From a virus, in IMG/VR virus record IMGVR_UViG_3300043409_000650, positions 1 through 26,957 of that record: a DNA stretch of 26,957 nucleotides, one strand, 5' to 3'. Made by a program: the position numbers and the translations under genes. The notes beneath the pieces were generated by a model, which was not told the DNA's origin, made no database searches, and worked only from the letters and a program-made list of their open reading frames with translations. This document shows positions 23,234 to 26,957 of the stretch, in pieces (the first letter of the stretch is position 1; each line of letters begins with the position of its first letter).

Positions 23234-24421
23234 ATGTTAAACCTTGATACGTTAGGGCTGAATGTAATTGTCAGCGCTACGGGGATAACTGCGCCCGATT
23301 TTGAGACTATCCGCAGCACCCTTGTCAGTTATTTCCAAGAGATTTACGGCGGTGATAGCTATCTCGATGCGGACAGTAAAGACGGGCAGATGGTCACTCT
23401 GTATGCGCTGGGAATTCACGATGCTAACAATAGTGCCATTGCGGTATATAACTCGTTTTCTCCGGCAACCGCAGTCGGCAATGGGCTTTCCAGTAATGTA
23501 AAAATTAACGGTATTAAGCGGGACAAGGAGACCAATTCAACTGTTGATATGCTGATCACCGGTAATGTCGGGTTAGAGATTACCAACGGCGCAGCGCGTG
23601 ATGCTGATGGTGTTCGGTGGGATTTACCGGGCAGCGTGATTATTGGTCTAGATGGCACGGCAACTGCCACGGCGATTTGCTCGGTACCGGGCGCAATTGT
23701 TGCACTGTCCAATACTGTAAAAGAGATAGCGACACCGACGCGAGGCTGGTTAACCGTCAATAACCCAACAGGAGCTACTTTGGGTAAGCCGGTAGAAGTA
23801 GATGCGGAGTTGCGTGTCAGGCAGGCAGTATCAGTGGCGCTACCGTCGCGTACGGTGCTGGATGGTATCTTAGGGGCTATCGCGGGCATCAGTGGCGTTG
23901 AGCGGTATCGCGGCTATGAGAACGACACTAGCATTACCGATGGCAATGGAATACCGAGCCATTCGATCTCTATCGTAGTTGATGGCGGTGATGCGACAGA
24001 GATCGCCCAATCCATTGCATTGAAAAAAGGCCCAGGCTCGGGGACATATGGCACCACCACGATCCCGATTACGGATAAGTATGGGATTGTTCACCCGATT
24101 AATTTCTTCCGCAAGGGTACCGTACAGATTTATGTCAGATTAGAAATTAAGGCGCTACAGGGCTATACCTCATCAATCGGTACCGCTATTAAAAACTCAA
24201 TAGCGGAATATATTAATGAAATAGAAATTGGCGAGCCGGTACGTATTAAACGGCTTGATCTACCTGCGCAATTAAATGGCAGCATTGAACGGCTGACTTA
24301 CGATATTACTTTATTGGAAATCGGCATTTCTCCTGTGGCGCTATCTGAAAACAATATCGAGATAGCATTTAACAACGCAGCAGCTTGTGTGCCGGAGAAT
24401 ATAACCTTAGTGGTGACCTAA
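23234..24421 (+). CDS. Baseplate J-like protein
   Basis: The 395-residue protein has the length and features of the baseplate J family: YFQEIYGGDSYLDADSKDGQMV near the start, the central WLTVNNPTGATLGKPVEVDAELRVRQAVS, and HSISIVVDGGDATEIAQSIALKKGPGSGTYG. It forms the wedge arms that connect hub to fibres. Its stop overlaps the next start as TAATG. Confidence 0.92.
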   Translation: MLNLDTLGLNVIVSATGITAPDFETIRSTLVSYFQEIYGGDSYLDADSKDGQMVTLYALGIHDANNSAIAVYNSFSPATAVGNGLSSNVKINGIKRDKETNSTVDMLITGNVGLEITNGAARDADGVRWDLPGSVIIGLDGTATATAICSVPGAIVALSNTVKEIATPTRGWLTVNNPTGATLGKPVEVDAELRVRQAVSVALPSRTVLDGILGAIAGISGVERYRGYENDTSITDGNGIPSHSISIVVDGGDATEIAQSIALKKGPGSGTYGTTTIPITDKYGIVHPINFFRKGTVQIYVRLEIKALQGYTSSIGTAIKNSIAEYINEIEIGEPVRIKRLDLPAQLNGSIERLTYDITLLEIGISPVALSENNIEIAFNNAAACVPENITLVVT

Positions 24422-25095
24422 TGAGTGAGACTAAATATCAACGTCTCATCACGCCATATCACAAAAAGAAGCCTAAGTTTTACGATCATATATCCCTAAT
24501 CACCGCACCGTTCCTCGGTATCCAGCAGACGACAAATCAACTCACAAACGACTTTGACCTCGATAGCTCAATAGGCAATCAAGAGGATGCGGTCGGGCTA
24601 TGGGTAGGTATTGGGCGAAACATCAGAACGCCAATCACCGATGTGTATTTCTCACTAGATACCGAGGGGCTGGGTTTTGATCTGGGAAGCTGGAAAGGAC
24701 CGTATGACTCGTTAACAGGCTTTACTCGATTGGACGATGAGACCTACCGCACGATACTTCGGGCAAAGATACAGGCCAATCACTGGGACGGTACAGTCGA
24801 AACCCTCAGCGATATTTATCAAAGTATTTTCCCTGACGGGCGCACCAAGATATTCGCCGTCGATAACTTCGACATGACCATGACTATTTACATTGCCGGT
24901 GAGCAAATCTCATCAGTGATGCGAGCGGTCATTGCTCAGGGATATTTAGACGTTAAACCGGCAGGTGTCGGCGTTACAAATTACATCATTTCAACTGAGG
25001 CCGGTGCGTTATTCGGCTTCGATTTAGATAACGAATATTCCCGAGGGTTCGATCGTGCATCCTGGGGTTCACCATTAAGGGCAACAAATGGCTAA
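24421..25095 (+). CDS. Baseplate wedge/tail protein (DUF2612)
   Basis: The ATG at 24421 overlapping the J stop is preferred to the longer frame from 24385. The 224-residue protein shows DUF2612 features: FYDHISLITAPFLGIQQTTNQL, DLDSSIGNQEDAVGLWVGIGRNI and YRTILRAKIQANHWDGTVETLSDIYQSIF. Members lie between J and tail fibre and probably link the fibre to the baseplate, like P2 I. It overlaps the fibre gene by 8 bases. Confidence 0.85.
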   Translation: MSETKYQRLITPYHKKKPKFYDHISLITAPFLGIQQTTNQLTNDFDLDSSIGNQEDAVGLWVGIGRNIRTPITDVYFSLDTEGLGFDLGSWKGPYDSLTGFTRLDDETYRTILRAKIQANHWDGTVETLSDIYQSIFPDGRTKIFAVDNFDMTMTIYIAGEQISSVMRAVIAQGYLDVKPAGVGVTNYIISTEAGALFGFDLDNEYSRGFDRASWGSPLRATNG

Positions 25096-26173
25096 TGAAA
25101 TTCTACCGTTCGGGTTAGGTGCTGAGTCTAATGTAATGACGCAGGCAGGATATGAGGCGTTAGCCGCGCGTTCTAGCGGGTTCTCGTCAGGTGTGGCGAA
25201 GTCTGAGCAACTCAATAAAGTTTGGCGTCAATCATCGTTCGTGGCATCAGTTTTGGCCGACTTCATTGCTAAACAGTCAGGCAATAATGTGCTTGATGAT
25301 GGAAATGTGGCAGTGCTGCTGGCTAATTTGGAATTGGCAATTAAGACGTATGCTGGTAGTAACTTACCGGATGCCTCATTAACTCAAAAAGGTATTGTTC
25401 AATTAAGTAACGCAACCAACAGTACCAGCGAAGTACTCGCCGCGACCCCTAAGGCTGTTAGAGCGGTTGATATTGCGGCGTTAAAGATTGCTAATAACCT
25501 TTCTGAAATTAAAGCTGCTGGCCCGAGTGCTGTTGCACAGACTCTCTCCAACCTTGGTTTAGGCGACGTTCAGACAATGGGAGGAAGAATGGTTTCCTTC
25601 CTAACAGCGGGGACATTCACGTTCACCGTCCCCGCCGGAGTAACGCGCATTCGTGCTCGCGTTGTCGGCGGCGGCGGCGGCGCTGGTGCGGGAACCGATT
25701 CGTCGATATCGGGCGGTGGTGGTGGCGGCGGCGGTTATTCTGAATCATGGATAACGGTTACCCCTGGGGGAGTGCTCGACATTGTTGTTGGTTCTAGGGG
25801 TAGTGGTGGGCGTTATTCTGGGGCGAGTGGCACTAATGGCGGTACGAGTAGTGTTTCTTATTTCTTATCCGCATCGGGCGGTGGTGGCGGTTGGGCTGGC
25901 GATGGTGGTAGTCGTAGAGGTGGCTATGGTGGCTATGGCACAGGTGGCTATGGTGAGAGGAGTCATTTTAATACTGCGGGGTCCGATGGCTTAAGCGGGG
26001 AAGGAGTTGATAGCCACCATCCCGGACCTATAGGGTGGGGTGGTGGTTCTGTACTAGGTGGCACGGGTAGTAGACAAGGTGAATATCCCGTGAGAGGAGT
26101 TGGCGTCGGTGGTACATGTGATTTTTTACGGGGTGGACATGGTAGCGATGGCGCAGTCATTTTGGAGTATTAA
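25088..26173 (+). CDS. Tail fibre with glycine-rich receptor-binding end
   Basis: Residues 1-95 form a conserved attachment region, and TQKGIVQLSNATNSTSEVLAATPKAVRA (about 99-126) is a phage tail-fibre repeat found in many enteric phages. From about 175 the sequence FTVPAGVTRIRARVVGGGGG starts a Gly_rich_2-type domain, with glycine tracts (ISGGGGGGGGYS) and GGYGGYG repeats to the end. Such domains can pack as polyglycine-II helices with loops that contact receptors, as in phage S16 gp38. This 361-residue protein is probably the host-range determinant. The assembly chaperone follows. Confidence 0.87.
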   Translation: MANEILPFGLGAESNVMTQAGYEALAARSSGFSSGVAKSEQLNKVWRQSSFVASVLADFIAKQSGNNVLDDGNVAVLLANLELAIKTYAGSNLPDASLTQKGIVQLSNATNSTSEVLAATPKAVRAVDIAALKIANNLSEIKAAGPSAVAQTLSNLGLGDVQTMGGRMVSFLTAGTFTFTVPAGVTRIRARVVGGGGGAGAGTDSSISGGGGGGGGYSESWITVTPGGVLDIVVGSRGSGGRYSGASGTNGGTSSVSYFLSASGGGGGWAGDGGSRRGGYGGYGTGGYGERSHFNTAGSDGLSGEGVDSHHPGPIGWGGGSVLGGTGSRQGEYPVRGVGVGGTCDFLRGGHGSDGAVILEY

Positions 26174-26176
26174 TTA

Positions 26177-26602
26177 ATGAAAACATACGCATTTGTACAA
26201 CGTGGTGAAGTGGTGGAAATTATCCGGCCTGTCACTGATTCCGATGGCAAAGAAATTGAAATTCAAGCCCGATACGCTCCCGACTTTGCGGCTGTGATGT
26301 ACGACATTACAAAGATGAACCCAGCACCAACTCAGGGCTGGACATATGAAGATGGCGTATTTTCTGAGCCAGTTCCATATCAACCCACTTCAGAAGAAAT
26401 ATTGGCGAGAAACGAGTCAGAGAGGGACAGACTACTCACTGTTGCGGCTCTGGCTATTGCACCACTCCAAGATGCCGTAGATCTCGATGAGGCATTACCT
26501 GAAGAGATTGTGATGTTAAAAAAATGGAAGCAATACCGTGTTGCAGTTAATCGCACCGATTTAACGATACTCAATCCAGACTGGCCAGTCATACCAGAGT
26601 GA
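26177..26602 (+). CDS. Tail fibre assembly chaperone (Caudo_TAP)
   Basis: The 141-residue protein has the C-terminal Caudo_TAP features: RLLTVAALAIAPLQDAVDLDEALPEEIVMLKKWKQYRVAVNRTDLT, ending WPVIPE. It helps the fibre fold and trimerise. GGAG within the last fibre codons lies before its ATG at 26177, so the pair is co-expressed. Confidence 0.92.
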   Translation: MKTYAFVQRGEVVEIIRPVTDSDGKEIEIQARYAPDFAAVMYDITKMNPAPTQGWTYEDGVFSEPVPYQPTSEEILARNESERDRLLTVAALAIAPLQDAVDLDEALPEEIVMLKKWKQYRVAVNRTDLTILNPDWPVIPE

Positions 26603-26611
26603 TTACACAAA

Positions 26612-26640
26612 ACCGGGCTTAATGGCCCGGTCTATTAATG
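26612..26640 (+). terminator. Weak terminator at end of late operon
   Basis: ACCGGGC (26612-26618) pairs perfectly with GCCCGGT (26625-26631). The tail after the stem is not T-rich, so termination may be weak or factor-assisted. It lies just after the last late gene. Confidence 0.5.
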
Positions 26641-26716
26641 CTTATAGCGAGTGATTTTCGTGTCAACCGGATTTACAAGAATGGACTGTTCTGTCAACCA
26701 GCTAGGTTACAGGTAC

Positions 26717-26740
26717 AAAAAAGCCGACAGCGATGTCGGC
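26717..26740 (-). terminator. Minus-strand intrinsic terminator for the gene at the right edge
   Basis: GCCGACA (26723-26729) and TGTCGGC (26734-26740) form a perfect stem with a GCGA loop. Six As precede it on the plus strand, giving a T-run for minus-strand transcription. It lies about 80 bases past the stop of the leftward gene at 26817. Confidence 0.85.
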
Positions 26741-26816
26741 GAATGTACGACTTACATATTATAGTTTTGTTCTATTAACCCGGCTGTGGGGTTAGGGGAA
26801 GATCGATCGATAGCTA

Positions 26817-26957
26817 TTATTTATTGGGTTGCTCTAACATCGCGAAGTAGTGATTCTCTGCGGCGTCTAAAACTTTCCCTAGACTTTCTCTTTCAGGCCC
26901 AGTCATGCCATCAAATCCCTGACCTTCAGGTTTATTGAATTTAACAAAGTCATAAAT
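26817..26957 (-). CDS. Unidentified protein, C-terminal 46 residues (partial)
   Basis: On the minus strand the frame is open from the window edge to a TAA at 26817-26819. The visible end is hydrophilic and helical (GMTGPERESLGKVLDAAENHYFAMLEQ). It is convergent with the late operon and has its own terminator, which supports a real gene. I recognise no family. It could be an accessory gene at the phage end or the first host gene beyond the prophage. Confidence 0.6.
   Translation of the reverse strand: MYDFVKFNKPEGQGFDGMTGPERESLGKVLDAAENHYFAMLEQPNK

Noticed and set aside
25088-26602. Invertible tail-fibre cassette
   Set aside because: No invertase gene, no inverted crossover repeats and no second set of fibre or chaperone ends in the visible sequence.
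1-26957. CRISPR array or insertion sequence
   Set aside because: No regularly spaced direct repeats and no transposase-like frame were found; repeats present are paired single copies.

Overview
The window is a stretch of a temperate, contractile-tailed (myovirus) phage, almost certainly a prophage in an Enterobacterales host. The moderate base composition, a lambdoid late control region (Q gene, late promoter, tRNA-like gene) and the protein style suggest Yersinia, Serratia, Pectobacterium or a relative; the genus is an inference. Gene content and order resemble, from memory, ZF40-type temperate myoviruses: a DUF1073-type portal, DUF2213 protease, DUF2184 capsid, DUF3383 sheath, DUF3277 tube and a Pam3-like baseplate plug.

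Layout. 1-1112: the end of a toprim primase gene and a zinc-finger Q antiterminator. 1113-3261: a roughly 2-kb late leader with a lambda-pR'-like promoter, an early terminator, a tRNA-like gene, two copies of a structured inverted-repeat element, a small-RNA candidate and an opposite-strand accessory gene (2578-3081). 3262-4783: a lysis cassette of T4-T-like holin, M15-type endolysin, Rz and an embedded Rz1. 5169-9735: terminase small and large subunits, portal and Mu-F-like morphogenesis protein. 9997-14965: protease with a probable nested scaffold, cement protein, major capsid protein, a coiled-coil protein and connector/neck proteins. 14968-19501: sheath, tube, two tail-assembly chaperone frames with a frameshift signal, and a tape measure carrying a transglycosylase domain. 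19501-25095: baseplate, interrupted by a secreted small protein with its own terminator. 25088-26602: glycine-rich tail fibre and its assembly chaperone. 26603-26957: convergent terminators and the 3' end of an opposite-strand gene running off the window.

How it works together. Late transcription probably starts near 1191 and needs Q to pass a terminator about 45 nt downstream and at least four more candidates (about 2088, 3213, 5050 and 9971) before the tail genes. Many genes overlap as ATGA or TAATG, indicating translational coupling. The most rewarding parts for a second look are the late leader, the -1 frameshift signal at 17250-17259, the nested scaffold start at 10573, the paired intergenic repeats at 5913 and 9850, and the two unrecognised accessory genes at 2578-3081 and 21509-21853.
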